NCBI GenBank assembly: GCA_022828595.1
Contig: JAKGHH010000003.1
Span: 97,611,583-97,675,582 of the forward strand
DNA: 64,000 nt
Direction of reading: 5' to 3'
From: Nelumbo lutea
Lineage: Eukaryota > Streptophyta > Magnoliopsida > Proteales > Nelumbonaceae
Shown here piece by piece: positions 44,928 to 55,325 of the stretch; within the stretch, counting starts at the first letter, position 1, and the number at the start of each line of letters is the position of its first letter. The translations under genes were made by a program, and so were the position numbers. Below the pieces are notes generated by a model that made no database searches, was not told the origin of the DNA, and saw nothing but the letters and a program-made list of their open reading frames with translations.

Positions 44928-45886
44928 TTCTATTGTCATTTGTCAATGCTGATAATAAGCGGATTCCAGGTGCTACTATCTCGAAAGAAACATAGCTCAA
45001 GGAACGAAACAGTAAATGAGAGAGGTAGCATAGAACAGAGAAACTTCGACAAATTCAACCATATCAATTAAAATTTTCAGGTGGGGTGGTGCCATAGGAT
45101 TTTATGATGTGCTTCATCTGTGAAGTCAACAACCATACAAGTCGAATAACAAATGTCTATTCTAGTATTACAGATAGAGAAACAAAAAAAACGAAAAAGG
45201 AAGAGACAAAGCCATCAAGAATCAAACAATTGATTTGGGTCCATTCCTTTCTCTACATATATAAACAAACCAAGTATAGAAGTGTGGCGATTTTATGATT
45301 AAAGAAATTCATCACTCGACAGGGAGGATAAGGACCCCTCACCGGAAGCAAGGAAAACTCTTATTTATTATTCGTTGCTGATCAGAGCACATGGCCATTG
45401 TATGAGAAGAGGCAAAATGAATGAGAAGAAGTAAACCAAGGCATTTAGAACAGTCAGGGTTGCAATTAATCCACCCCTTATCCACGGCGCGGGATCCTAC
45501 TCACGAGATACCAGGCTCTCCTATGGCCCCATGCACCCTGCTCTGTCTCACTTTTCCACTAAAAGGGTGATGAAGCTTGAACAAATAAAATAAAAGTATG
45601 ATATATAGAAAGCCTTGGATTAATATTGGATAAACTTATGTGAATTTAATTGTCTCTTAAAATTATTTAGTCTTATAGGATTGAATTGACGACATTATTT
45701 TATAAATTCTGTGGCTTCAATCCTCACGTAGTCTATTACTTTAGACATTGTTTTTGCCAATATTTGTTCCATTTCACACAAATCCACTTTTATTATTAAC
45801 ATCTATTCAATAATCCCATCCATCCACAAATACTGATTAAATCAAATGGCTCCTGATAGTCGGCTTCTAAAGAAAATCGCATATGA
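44928..45886. other. Upstream of RLK-D, no gene
   Basis: AT-rich promoter-side sequence with no ORF of note. A less AT-rich stretch at 45460-45560 has no coding signal. Confidence 0.4.
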
Positions 45887-45891
45887 ATGCC

Positions 45892-46102
45892 AGATAAAGA
45901 AATACCAGAGAGGGAACAGAGGACAGAAACTAATAGAATGGTAACAACCTGTTAATAATGGTTCGTTCATTGAATAGGAGTTGAGATTACAATCAACTTC
46001 TATGTGATAAATACAAAGTACAACAAGAAAATTAACTGATGAGATAACAGAATAGGTTCTTGAACTCCAACACGTCAAGAACTCTTCATCATTATCTTAG
46101 CA
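45892..46102 (-). repeat. 3' LTR of copia element 4, lacking its TATA segment
   Basis: 211 bp, minus strand TGCTAAGATAATG ... TTTCTTTATCT. Compared with the 5' LTR it has a net 18-bp loss at about 45963, which removes the segment containing TATAAATA. Confidence 0.9.
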
Positions 46103-46114
46103 CGCCCCCTTCAA

Positions 46115-49100
46115 GCGAACTGTCTGCTAGAACATAAAGATTGAATTTAGACCACTGGAAACTCGTCCCACTGAGTGGTTTGGTGAGCACGTCTTCCTCC
46201 TGATCTCCTGATGATACGAACTGCACTTGAATCCTTTTGTTCAGTACCAAGTCCCGCAAGAAATGGAAGTCAACTTCAACGTGTTGTGTCTCAGCATGAA
46301 AAATAGGATTGGATGCTAGAAAGGTTGCTCCAATATTGTCACACTAGATTGTTGGTGCTTGGGATAGTCGAATCCCTAGATCATCAAGAAGTGCTTTCAG
46401 CCATAAGATCTCAGTGGATGTGTTGGCACATGTTCGGAACTCTGATTCAGTACTAGACCGTGCCACGGTTGCCTGTTTCTTGGAGCTCCAAGCTATGAGG
46501 TTCTGGTCTAAGAATATTGCATATCCCCCTGTAGATCTCCTATCATCCGGACACCCCGCCCAATCGACGTCTGAAAAAGCCTAAATGGATAGTGGGCCTG
46601 GCTTGGAATCAAAGAAAAGTCCATGGTCAATGGTACCTTTCAAGTAACGCAGGATACGCTTTACGGCAGCCCAATGATCAGTTGTCGGTGTGTGAAGAAA
46701 CCAGCACACCCTATTTACTGCGAAGGCTATATCAGGCCAAGTAATAGTAACATACTGTAGAGCCCGACAACACACCTGTATTCAGTAGGATCATTCAAGG
46801 ATGTTCCACTAACTTTGGAAAGTTTGTTGTTGGCCGCCATTGGAGAGGAGATAGGTTTGGCATGGACCAAATGAGCCCTTTGAAGCAGATTAAAAATATA
46901 ACTTCTTTGTGAGAGAAAGCAGACTAGATTTCTATGGAATAAGTTCCATGCCTAAGAAAAAACGGGCAGGTCCCAAGTCCTTTAATGAGAAGATAGTAGC
47001 AAGTTTGGAAACTACATTATCAATGGCTTGAGACATATTGCTCGTAATGAGTATATCATCTACATATATGAGCATGTTGATCCGAACCCCATCTTTAGAG
47101 TACACAAACAATGAGGGGTCTGATTTCGAGCATTGAAAGCCAATGACAAGTAAGTGGGACGTAAGGCATGCATACCAGGCCCGCGGTGCTTGGCGAAGCC
47201 CATAAAGAGCCTTGTCAATCTTGCATACGTGTGAAGGGTACAGAGGAGTGTTCAAACCCCTTGGGCTGTTGGACATAAATCTCCTCTTTAATGAAACCAT
47301 TTAAAAAGGCATAATCAAAATCCAGTTGGTGAATGCAAAACTATTGAGAAACGACAAGAGCAAGTAATGTGTGAATAGTGACCTGCTTTGCTACCGGGCT
47401 AAAAGTATCACAAAAATCTACTCCTGGAACTTAGGAAAACCTTGGGCCACTAAATGGGCTTTATATTTCTCTACTGACCCGTCTGGCTTGTGTTTTATTT
47501 TGAAGACCCATTTTGTACCAATAATGTTCATGTTGGGTTTTCTGGGCACCAAACTCCACGTATTATTTCTCACTAGAGCCGTATACTCCTTTCTCATTGC
47601 ATGACGCCAATGAGAGTGTTTAGAGGCTTCAAAAAAGGTATTGGGCTCTATGGAACCAAAATTTAATTGTGTGACTAAGGCAGTTGGTAATGGGTACCTA
47701 ATTGCAATGCTGGTTTGCCTTGGAAGTGAGCCATCCATTGACCTCGTAACCATGCGGTGGCTGCGGCTAGGTTGTGTAACTGGTTCAATCACATCCAGTA
47801 ATTCCTGAACAAGTCGTGTAGGCCAAGGTGGTTTAGACGACTTGCATGGGAGCTAGGAGGAAAGATGCAAAATTTTGCCCATGGGCCTAATAATGGGCCT
47901 GTCATCATGCGCACCCAAATTGTTGGTGTTGGATTAGTTCATCAGGAGAGTGCAACATGCGTAGATCTAAAGCAACTTCAGTGGTACGGTGTTGCAGATC
48001 TGGGACAACTGTAGTGATGGGTCAAGAAGTGTGCGCAGGGACCTGAATAAAAATGCCATTATGTTCCTCGGAGGAGACATTATCTGGCTTGGCATGATTT
48101 GGAATGCTTGGAAAGGTAGTCTCGTCGAATACAACATGTCTGCAAATGTATTCTCGACCTGTGGGAGAGTGGTAGCACTTGTAGCCTTTTGTGTTCGTCA
48201 CTGTAACCCAAGAAGATGCACTTCATGGATCGGTAGTTGAACTTATTTGTGTTGTATGGTTGAAGAAACGAATAGCATGCACAACCAAAGATCTTCAACA
48301 TTCTGTAATCTAGAGTCTTTCCGAAGAGTTTCTCATATGGGGACTTACCGCCAACCACTGGACTTGGGAGTCTGTTAATCAGAAAAGTAGTCGTGATAGC
48401 TGCATCGGCCCAAAAACTAAAGGGAAGAGACAAGGTGGCTAGTAGAGGCAGTGTTGATTCTATAATATGTCGATGCTTCCTTTTGACGGTGCCATTTTGT
48501 TCATGGGTGTGAGGACAAGCAAGTCTGTGATTAATTCCACAATCGTCAAGTAATTTAGAGAGTCTTCTGTATTCTCCTCCCCAATTGGACTAGAAATTCT
48601 TGATTTTTTATATCAAACATGATCTCAACATGTCTCTTGAAATTGACAAAAATATCATAAACTTCTGATTTATTGCACATGGGAAAAATCTAGGAGAATC
48701 TACTAAAATCATCAACAAACATTACATAATATTTGAAACGCTATTGAGACTCAACTGGATCTAGACCCCAAACATCTGAGAAAACCAACTCTAGAGGTCT
48801 TTTGGACTCTGAACTAGAAGACGCTAATGACAACCTATGACTTTTTCCTAATTGACAAGACTCACATATTGCTTGTCGTCTAGACTGACCAATGTAAGGT
48901 AAACCATACTTAGACAAAACTATGTCCAAGTCGTCGATACCAATCATCAACCGAGACTTTTTCACCAACCAATAATGAAGAAGACTTATTTGATGAAGAA
49001 TCTGGGAAGCAATATAAACCGTCTCTACTGGGCCTTCGTAGAATTGTTCTCCCCTTGTAGTCCTTCAAGAGAAAATAACCCCAGTGAAATTCAAAGAACA

Positions 49101-50395
49101 AGTCATTATCTCTAGTGAATTTGTTGACAGACAACAAATTTTTGGTAATGGTAGGAACATGAAGCATATCGGTTAAATGAAAGTGAGCATTAGAGGTAGA
49201 AAGTGTAGATGTGTTGATATTAGCTACTTGCAAACCTGACCCATTACCGACTCGGACTTGATCATTGCGACTGTATTCTGACCGGTTCTGGATATTATCG
49301 GCAACCTGAGTCATGTGGTGAGTTGCGCCAGTGTCCGGGTACCATGTTGGGTCATAGGTGGATGACATCCCACTTTGAAATGCAGTAGGATCGTATTCAT
49401 CATTGTTATAGGAGATATCAAACCTACGCCTGCACTTAGCAACCACGTGTCCATGTTTGTTGCACAATTGGCAAACTACGTTGGATGTCCCTTTTCCACG
49501 ACCACCATTGTTAGAAAACTGACCTGAACCTCGTCCTCTTCCATGATCTCAAGTGTTTCCAGAATTGGGACTGTTCGTAGAGTTGCGGTTCTGTTGAGAA
49601 CTTTGGTTTTTGCCTTTGAAATTTGCAACATTGGCTATGGGTGAAGTGTGATCGTTGACAGTGCTGCTACGTTGTTCGAGTAGCGCCTCATGGTTCAAGA
49701 TGATGCCGAGCACATCATCGACGTCCAGTTGCTCCATATCAGATCTATTGGTGATAGCAGTGACTATGGACTCGTATCTGAGCCCAAGTCACATAAAATA
49801 TACATGGTGAGATCTTTTAGCAAGATCGGTTCCGCCACAGCAGCCAAGTTATCTGCAATAGATTTAGCATGACGTACATATTCACTAAAAGTGAGCGTAC
49901 CTTTCCTCAATGATTGTAACTGGTGTCGGAGTTGAAGGATTCTGGAGCGAGAGAGAGTCAGTAAGATTTGGAAAGAGCATTCCGAACCTCTTGAGAAGAC
50001 CGCAGTGCAACAACCTGTGCCATGATGCTTTTGGTCAAATATGAGATCAGCCAACTGAGTACTAACTGATCAAGTTGGAACCATCTCTCAAAGGTAGGAT
50101 TTGGAATACTGCTCGATGGATCACTGGGATCAATGATCTCCTTGGGCGGAGCTGGAATGGAGCCATTGACAATACCCATCAGCTTATGGGTGTAAAGAAT
50201 AGGAAGAAACTGGTTCTTCCACAACAAATAATTTTCGTTGGTTAGCTTCACTGGGATGTAGTGGGTGATGTTTGGAAGTTGGGGCAGCCCAATGGAGTTA
50301 TCAACAGTCGAGCTCACCTGGTTTAATGCAAGAGAAAAATCTCCTGAAGAGGCCATGAGGACGTTGGCTTTGATACCAAGATAAAGAAATACCAA
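46115..50395 (-). pseudogene. Copia element 4 gag-pol, degraded
   Basis: Gag lies at 50395-49549 (LPNITHYIPVKLTNENYLLWKNQFLPIL; a CX2C knuckle at about 49460). Protease/GAG-pre-integrase is at 49467-48741 (WYPDTGATHHMT; VDDWYRRLGHS). Integrase is at about 48600-48080 (LPFSFWADAAITTTFLINRLP). RT is at 47792-46932 (ALVRNNTWSLVPR; KALYGLRQAPRAWY; LIYVDDILITSN, with YVDD intact). RNase H is at 46775 to about 46150. Several frameshifts and stops separate these. Domain content is complete but no polyprotein can be made. Confidence 0.85.
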
Positions 50396-50607
50396 AGAGG
50401 GAACAGAGGACAGAAACTAATAGAATGGGAAGAACTTGTTAATAATGGTTCTGCCCTGGTGTCTATTTATATTCATTGAATAGGAGTTGGGCTTACAATG
50501 AACTTCTAGATGATAAATACAAAGTAAACAAGGAAATTAACTAATGAGATAACAAGATAGGTTCCTGAACTCCAACACGTCAAGGACTCTTCATCATTAT
50601 CTTAACA
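50379..50607 (-). repeat. 5' LTR of copia element 4
   Basis: 229 bp, minus strand TGTTAAGATAATG ... TTTCTTTATCT. The TATA motif (AATATAAATAG) lies at about 50464-50474. The LTR ends in CT rather than CA, as in sister element 3. Confidence 0.9.
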
Positions 50608-50612
50608 ATGCC

Positions 50613-50788
50613 CTATTGAATAAGAGGAAGAGAAAGAAGAATGAGAAGAAGAAGGGCCTGAGAACGAACTCTAGATGATACCGTCGAGGCTTCCACGTTC
50701 CTAGACGCTGGTGTAGAGTGAGGACGCCGATGGATGCTTAATTCTGTGGAGGAGAATAAAAAAATGGGAGAGAGTTCAAAATGAGGAC
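50613..50788. other. Spacer between copia element 4 and the hAT element
   Basis: A short purine-rich spacer. No feature. Confidence 0.5.
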
Positions 50789-50973
50789 ACCAGACATAGA
50801 GGTGTCAAGAAGGGTCGTGCCAGGCCCGGCACGGAGGTACGTGCCATGCTGGGCCAGGGCTCAAGGCCCGTGTGCCAGCACGACATGGTATGACAGCTCG
50901 TGCTGTGCTGCTTGCGACTCGCGGGCTCATAGCGGGTCGCGCTCAGCCGCTCAGAATATAGTCGTTGGGCCCC

Positions 50974-51053
50974 TCCCCCCCCCCCCCCAACACGGCTCAC
51001 TTTACACCACTAGGCTATATGCTATATAGCCGTTGCCCCCCACCCCCCCCCCA
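50974..51053. repeat. C homopolymer runs
   Basis: Two runs of C (about 14 at 50974-50988 and about 10 at 51041-51052), each followed by AACA-type text. They look like copies of one short GTTGGGG-rich subterminal motif. Lengths may be unreliable in the assembly. Confidence 0.6.
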
Positions 51054-51282
51054 ACAGCTATAAACAAATATATTAGGGGGTATTTGTGTATTTTGCATTT
51101 TTTGCTTATGGGGGATTAAAAAATGACATAAATGCCCCCCAACAACTATATAAAACTAGTTTAGGGGGGCTTTTTGGGTAAAGTTACAAATAACTTTACA
51201 ATGGCCAAAATACCTCTCCTAACAACTAAATAACAACTAGTTTTTTTTGGGTATTTTAGGCAATTGAATTATGTTTAATTCC

Positions 51283-51290
51283 TATAAATA
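51283..51290 (+). promoter_or_regulatory. TATA box of the hAT transposase gene
   Basis: TATAAATA about 310 bp upstream of the transposase ATG at 51599 and followed by a pyrimidine-rich leader, a normal arrangement in Ac-like elements. The gene behind it is broken. Confidence 0.4.
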
Positions 51291-51598
51291 GCCCTATCCT
51301 CCACCATTCTCATCACACCAATTCAACAATTCTCCTATTATGTTATTCTCCTAATCTCTTCAGTCTTTCTTCTCTCAGTCTCTTTCAGTCTCTCATACAT
51401 TCTCTACAATCTAAGTGAACTCTGATAGTCTCATAGTTTGATTCTCCAAGTTAGCAATTTGGAAGGGTTGGAGCCTTGGACATTGTCATGTTGAAAGGTT
51501 TTAATCGTTTTAATCAAGTTGGGATTCTGAACCGGCAATCCAGGATTCCGGGGTAAGTCCAATTAAATTAATTTTATATTTTTAGAATTTGAAAAAAA

Positions 51599-51815
51599 AT
51601 GGCCAATTCTTCCCAAAACCCCAAGTTTAGTAGCCCGATTTGGAGAATATTTAAAATAAAGGATGTTGAGTGGGAGGGGAAAAGAGCAATTTGCCAAAAA
51701 TGTAGAAAAGACTATCTATTGTAGCAAGGGTGGTACTGGCCATTTGACTAGACATTTTCTCACACATGAGAAGGAAGAAGAAATAACCCACAATTTAAAT
51801 GAATTTTTGAAATAA
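51599..51815 (+). pseudogene. hAT transposase N-terminus (BED zinc finger), truncated
   Basis: The ATG at 51599 opens MANSSQNPKFSSPIWRIF, then the zinc-finger cysteines CQKC. The frame breaks near 51722, after which another frame gives SKGGTGHLTRHFLTHEKEEE with the His ligands. Together this is a C2H2-type BED finger that binds subterminal DNA in hAT transposases. Nothing recognisable follows, so about 90% of the transposase is absent. Confidence 0.75.
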
Positions 51816-52568
51816 TGGAAAATAAATTTTAAAAATATTGGGAGAAGTCGGAATCTCAAAGAACATTTCTCGCCGCCAATCCCACCATGGCACATGATCT
51901 GTGATCTACTAACCCCTCCGTGTCTACAGGCTACAGTTCCATCGGACTCTTGTTTATTAGTTGTTTTAGTGCAGGACCTGCAGGTACCACATTACGACAC
52001 TACCACTGTACCAAGGTTGGGTAGATGCAATCATGAATCATAATACATAAATAGGTTACAACTTTACAATTACAAGACAAAGGAGGGCATGATACTACAG
52101 ACTACTTACACCGAATATTTCATTTCTCACATGAAGCAGATGATGAAAGTGTGTGTGGATGCTTTCATCATAATGTACACGTAAATTTGGTTTAAATTGT
52201 AAATTTTAACAAATAACCCACAATTTTTTATTTTGTCAAATTATTGTAATTTTTTTTAATTTTATTTAATTTATTTGCTATTAATGTAATTTTGTATTTC
52301 AATTTGTAACTATATAGTCTATAATTCTATATTGTATTTTTTATATTTTATTTATTTATTCCATTTTCATATTTTATTCATCCAAGGATGAAGTTTATAA
52401 AGTATCCAACCATTGTATATTTCATAATTTCAATATTTTTTATAATTGTATGCCTTGTAATTTGTATCATTATTTCATTCAAATTTAAATGAAATAAAAT
52501 TCTTAAATTCCTATTTGAATTTTTTATACTTTTATTTATTTATTCTTTAGGTAATGGTAAATTCATTA
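51816..52568. other. hAT interior, non-coding remnant
   Basis: No transposase sequence is recognisable. Very AT-rich from 52200, with GTAAATTTTAACAAATAA and its complement at about 52199 and 52765 forming a distant inverted pair across the MULE end. Confidence 0.4.
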
Positions 52569-52859
52569 TTAATTTATAGGTAAATTTCTTAAACTATCCT
52601 TATGGTTTAGCTAATTGACTAAGTGTACCCTTACTGTTTCAAAATTGACTGATGCTACCCTACTATTTTTCACAATTGTCTAAGTCTTATTAATATCGTT
52701 AAACATGGACGAAAAAACTAAAATGTCTGTTTTACCCTTTAATAAATAAAAAATTATGAATTATTTGTTAAAATTTACAATTTAAGCAAAATTTAATAAA
52801 AAATTATGAATTATTTTTCACACACACATTCACACACTCATTGGAAAAATTACTTTTTT

Positions 52860-53641
52860 ATCCCCGTTTTAATCTATATTTGTGGGTTCACTTGGAGGAG
52901 TGGCCGCCGATCTCTGCTCGATGCAGCTGCCGCTGATCTCTGTTCGAAGGATACACTACAACATCAGCTGCCGCCAGTTGGGTTAACCTTAGATTTCTGT
53001 GAAAGCCTTTTGCTTAAGATGGAGATCAATAGAGAATTTTCAAAATGCTCGACCAGAAGAGGATTTTCAAACCCCACCAAAGGATAGAGATCGAAGCGCC
53101 CAAGAATGGAGAGGAGCACTGTCGCCTTCGCCCGTGACGCTTGTCATTGCAATTTCTGGACGGCAGTGTGACGGTGAGAAAGGTTGGAGATCTCAAATCT
53201 GCAAGGAAAACCCAAATCTGAGATCTGGCCTGTCGTCCGCCGCTTCAATGTAGGTACTCACCGTCGATGATTTCTTTCGATAGGTGGGTATTAATTTCTC
53301 ACCGCTTCGATCTGCAAGGAACCCTTCTCCTCTGTTGTCGATACTTTTACCAAATCCTTTAAACGCCTAGCTGCTCCCACCGGGTTGGACTTTTCCCTCT
53401 CATTCAAACTCCCCTCCAACCTTCTCTCATGCGAACCCTAGCCGGTACGAGACCACCGACGACCAACATCAACTGATGTGTGACGGCAAGGACTCAATCT
53501 GTCGGAGACTGAGTCGTTCCATTCTTGAGGGAAGAAGATGAGAGAGAGAGGGGGAGAATAGAAAGCCTGTTCCTTTTATTTCTTCTCTTCTTCAAATTCT
53601 CAAGAGGTTTCAGAACCAGGAATTAATTTAACATAACAGAG
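52860..53641 (+). other. GC-richer captured sequence upstream of the 14-3-3 copy
   Basis: Relatively GC-rich text with plus-strand frames of 93 and 84 codons (52806-53087 and 52999-53253) and no recognisable domain. A GA tract lies at 53537-53556. It may be the 5' UTR or promoter of the captured 14-3-3 gene, or sequence from a second gene. Confidence 0.35.
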
Positions 53642-54245
53642 ATGTCTCCAGCGGAATCATCTCGGAGGAAAATGTCTACATGACCAAATTGGTCGAGCAG
53701 GCATAACGGTATGAGGAAATGGTGGAGTTCATGGAGAATGTTGCCAAGAAAGTGGATGTTGAGGAGTTGACTGTCGAGGAACAGAGCCTTCTCTCTATGG
53801 CTTACAAGAATGTCATTGGAACCAGGAGGGCTTCTTGGCGGATTATCTCCTCCATTGAGCAGAAGGAAGAGAGTAGGGGAAATGAAGATCATGTGGCAGC
53901 TATCAGAGAATACAGGGGGAGGATTGAATCTGAGCTCAGCAAGATCTGTGATGGCATCCTACGTCTACTTGAGTCACACCTCATCCCTTCATCATCAGCT
54001 GCACAATCGAAGGTGTTCTACCTTAAGATGAAAGGTGATTACCACAGGTACTTGGCTGAATTTTAAGACTGGCGCTGAGAGGAAGGAAGCTGCTGAGAGC
54101 TCATTGACATTCCTTTCGCCGAATTGGCTCCCACTCACCCAATAAGGCTTGGGCTTGCACTCAACTTCTCGTCTTTCTATTATGAAATCCTGAACTCACC
54201 AAATCGTGCTTGCAGTCTTGCAAAGCAGGTTTTTGATGAGGCCTA
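53642..54245 (+). pseudogene. 14-3-3 (GRF-type) coding copy inside the MULE
   Basis: Plant 14-3-3 proteins are dimeric phosphoserine-binding adaptors of cytosol and nucleus. Here the copy has [53 protein letters not shown] and [33 protein letters not shown] follows, and after a frame change [20 protein letters not shown] and [19 protein letters not shown]. Lesions are one base lost before ENVYM, a TAA stop after LVEQA, one extra T after YLAEF, loss of about 9 codons after KEAAES, and termination after FDEA. The last fifth, including the DNLTLWTSD helix, is missing. Coding blocks that plant genes usually split by introns are contiguous, suggesting an RNA-derived or exon-only source. It is closest in type to the non-epsilon group. 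Confidence 0.85.
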
Positions 54246-54880
54246 GAAAGTCACCTGCATTGGCCAGGTTCGTGTCAAGACAAAGAACAGGGGAAGAAGA
54301 TGAGAATGATGTCAGAACGAGAGTTCAACCACATCAGGATTGTCTGCAGCACTGGAAACAGAGATGGGTCCATCTCCCTGTAACAATTTGCAAAGCTCTG
54401 AGAGCCTTTGAGGTCGAGTTTAACCATTTCCTTCCTTGCCGGTCTTCGTGTACTTCAATGAATGAGAGACAAAAGGCGGTAAAGGTGAGGACTTCACGAG
54501 AGTTTAACTGTTCATCGTCTTTGACGAAGAACAGAGTGACGAGAGCAGAGGATTCTGGTGGCCCGTCATCTTTGTTAGCTCAAAAGCTCAACGGAGTGAC
54601 GAGAGTTTAACTGTTTATCGTCTTTGTTATATCAGGAACTCAATGGAGGGTTGATCTTGATTTGGGAACCGATCTGGTGTTGACGGAGAGGAATCTCTCT
54701 TTGTTAGTTCGGGAGCTCAACTAAGGGTTGATCTTGATAAGAATGTTGATTTTGTAACCAATCTGGTATTGATGGAGACGGTCGGAGGAGGATAGAGGGA
54801 AGGGAGAGAGAGGTCGAAGGAAGAAGGGGTGCCCAGTTGAGAGGAAAGGGATGAGGGTAACGCTGGGTTTTAAAAATTTT
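54246..54880 (+). other. MULE interior after the 14-3-3 copy
   Basis: Contains internal direct repeats (GACGAGAG...TTTAACTGTT at about 54496 and 54597; GGGTTGATCTTGAT at about 54648 and 54725). The 134-codon frame 54206-54610 mixes the end of the 14-3-3 copy with this text and has no domain of its own. Confidence 0.4.
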
Positions 54881-55019
54881 AAAACCTAACGGTAAGGGTA
54901 CAGCTAGACAATTTTTAGAAATGGTAGGTACCATCAGTCAATTTTCAAACAGTAAGATACACTTAGTCAATTAACTAAATAAGGATAGTTTAAGAAATTT
55001 ATCCTTAATTTACAATCCT

Positions 55020-55317
55020 GATCCTGATATAACCATAATCCATTCAGTGAGTCTAGCCCGATTTGGCCCAGGACCAAGGCCCACCCTATGGCCCAGCCCG
55101 ACATGGCCTGCAGCCCAGCCTGGCCCAGGCCTGCAGCATGGCACGGGCCTGCCTAGGCCTGGGCCGTGGCCGTGTCAGGTCAACCCCTAAAACTTCCATT
55201 GGGGAGGGCAGCACGGTCCGTGACGGCCCGTGGTCCAGCACAGCATGACCCGCTTTTAGTGCGGGCTGCCCACAGGTCATGTCGTGCCGGCCCGACACGG
55301 CCCACTTTACACCCCTA
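55020..55317. repeat. GC-rich 3' subterminal region of the hAT element
   Basis: Dense GGCCC/GGGCC and GGCACGG motifs on both strands, ending with the hAT inverted terminus at 55317. These subterminal repeats are typical of plant Ac-like elements. The 99- and 61-codon frames here are composition artefacts. Confidence 0.65.
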
Positions 55318-55325
55318 ACCAAACA

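Larger units (their letters stand above)
45892..50607 (-). mobile_element. Ty1/copia element 4, structurally complete
   Basis: A 4,716-bp element with LTRs at 45892-46102 and 50379-50607, a primer-binding site TGGTATCAAAG next to the right LTR (50378-50368), and a polypurine tract (GAAGGGGGCG, minus) next to the left LTR. A perfect 5-bp target duplication ATGCC lies at 45887-45891 and 50608-50612. Gene order gag-PR-INT-RT-RH is copia. The coding region is full of stops and frameshifts. The two LTRs differ at roughly 15-20 positions in about 210 bp, so the insertion is old. Confidence 0.92.
52578..55004. mobile_element. Pack-MULE-like element 2 carrying a 14-3-3 copy
   Basis: A 2,427-bp element with terminal inverted repeats of about 110 bp. 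The left end begins AGGTAAATTTCTTAAACTAT. The right end, read inverted, begins GGATAAATTTCTTAAACTAT. Both contain TTGACTAAGTGTA and AAAATTGACTGATG. The flanking 9-mers TTAATTTAT (52569-52577) and TTAATTTAC (55005-55013) agree at 8 of 9, matching Mutator target duplications. There is no mudrA transposase. The interior holds sequence of host-gene composition, including 14-3-3 coding sequence at 53642-54245. The same TIR family bounds 1965-3556. Confidence 0.88.
50797..55317 (+). mobile_element. hAT (Ac-type) element, broken, hosting a nested MULE
   Basis: Left end TAGAGGTGTCAAGAAGGGTC and right end the complement of TAGGGGTGTAAAGTGGGCCG. The flanking 8-mers ACCAGACA (50789-50796) and ACCAAACA (55318-55325) agree at 7 of 8 positions, the target length of hAT elements. 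Subterminal GC-rich GGGCC/GGCACGG text and a transposase start with a BED zinc finger at about 51599 support the class. The interior from 52578 to 55004 is a Mutator-like insertion. Most of the transposase, including the RNase H-like core and dimerisation domain, is missing. Confidence 0.8.

Noticed and set aside
45460..45560. GC-richer stretch as an organelle DNA insertion
   Set aside because: I could not match it to any organelle gene, and composition alone is not enough.
50797..51013. A separate small hAT MITE at 50797-51013, because an inner TAGTGGTGTAAAGTGAGCC-like end is present
   Set aside because: The sequence after 51013 does not repeat the left 8-mer, whereas 55318-55325 does. The larger span is the better supported element, and the inner motif is probably a subterminal repeat.
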